Below, piece after piece: positions 63,947 to 64,000 of a stretch of 64,000 nucleotides of DNA. Location of the stretch: assembly GCF_000341225.1 (NCBI RefSeq), contig NZ_ANAC01000006.1:1-64000 (forward strand), read 5' to 3'. The position numbers were made by a program, and so were the translations under genes. Below the pieces are notes generated by a model. The model saw nothing but the letters and a program-made list of their open reading frames with translations, made no database searches and was not told where the DNA came from. The stretch comes from Nocardiopsis alba DSM 43377 (GTDB taxonomy: Bacteria; Actinomycetota; Actinomycetes; Streptosporangiales; Streptosporangiaceae). How positions within the stretch are numbered: the first letter of the stretch is position 1; each line of letters opens with the position of its first letter.

Positions 63947-64000
63947 ATGAGTTCTGTCCCCACCGCCGCCGAGCAGGAGCCGGGCACCACCGTGACGCTG
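63947..64000 (+). CDS. 5' end of a probable M16 family zinc peptidase gene
   Basis: ATG 63947 has AGAAGGA upstream and opens MSSVPTAAEQEPGTTVTL before the window ends. The 18 residues are not diagnostic. The identity rests on synteny: in Mycobacterium and Streptomyces pnp (gpsI) is followed by an M16 peptidase (PepR-like). In-frame ATGs at 63908 and 63920 are alternatives. Confidence 0.5.
   Translation, partial: MSSVPTAAEQEPGTTVTL

Noticed and set aside
1-64000. tRNA, rRNA, insertion sequence, prophage
   Set aside because: No cloverleaf with TTCRANY arm, rRNA segment, transposase or integrase motif was noticed anywhere in the window.

Overview
The window is chromosomal DNA from a high-GC actinomycete. 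Third codon positions are almost all G or C, GTG and TTG starts are frequent, and the gene order matches the dxr-rip1-ispG and proS-rimP-nusA-infB-pnp blocks of Mycobacterium and Streptomyces. The protein set (PRPGG-rich IF-2, SecA2, an orphan conservon GTPase, LuxR/ATPase regulators) fits a Nocardiopsis-like member of the Streptosporangiales; that placement is inference. I see no rRNA, tRNA, CRISPR array, prophage or insertion sequence.

Layout. 0-2.9 kb: an incomplete gene, an aldehyde dehydrogenase and a secreted V8-like serine protease. 3.1-4.8 kb: secreted CocE-type hydrolase. 5.0-9.1 kb: conserved dxr, rip1/rseP and ispG. 9.4-18.7 kb (accessory): amino-acid permease, FAD monooxygenase with divergent MarR regulator, an amidase plus aromatic amino-acid monooxygenase pair, a membrane protein, an Lrp regulator and a secreted S33 peptidase. 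18.8-19.6 kb: the GNAT protein that elsewhere sits beside ispG. 19.7-48.4 kb (accessory): Bcr/CflA efflux pump; peptide ABC transporter operon; anti-sigma-type ATPase; truncated ANL-type protein; two paralogous LuxR/ATPase regulators; an unusual HisRS; an orphan CvnD-like GTPase; SecA2; small proteins; an atypical cytochrome bd oxidase with its own two-component system; a pentapeptide-repeat protein and a spermidine-synthase-like protein. 48.5-64 kb: the conserved translation and RNA block proS, two ferritin-like proteins, rimP, nusA, ylxR, infB, DUF503, rbfA, truB, ribF, rpsO, pnp and the first codons of a probable M16 peptidase gene.

How genes work together. dxr and ispG are MEP isoprenoid enzymes flanking a site-2 protease. 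rimP to rpsO/pnp act in ribosome maturation, translation initiation and RNA decay. The amidase and flavin monooxygenase could together convert an aromatic amino acid to an aryl-acetic acid through the amide. Histidine kinase, response regulator, cydA and cydB lie head to tail and are probably one regulatory unit.

The most novel candidate is a 36-residue Cys/Ser/Gly-rich peptide gene (41441-41551, minus strand) just downstream of cydB. It has a strong ribosome binding site and its own hairpin terminator, and is too short for usual gene calling. The adjacent CydA also lacks the usual quinol-loop residues, so the locus may be a non-standard respiratory or metal/thiol stress system.
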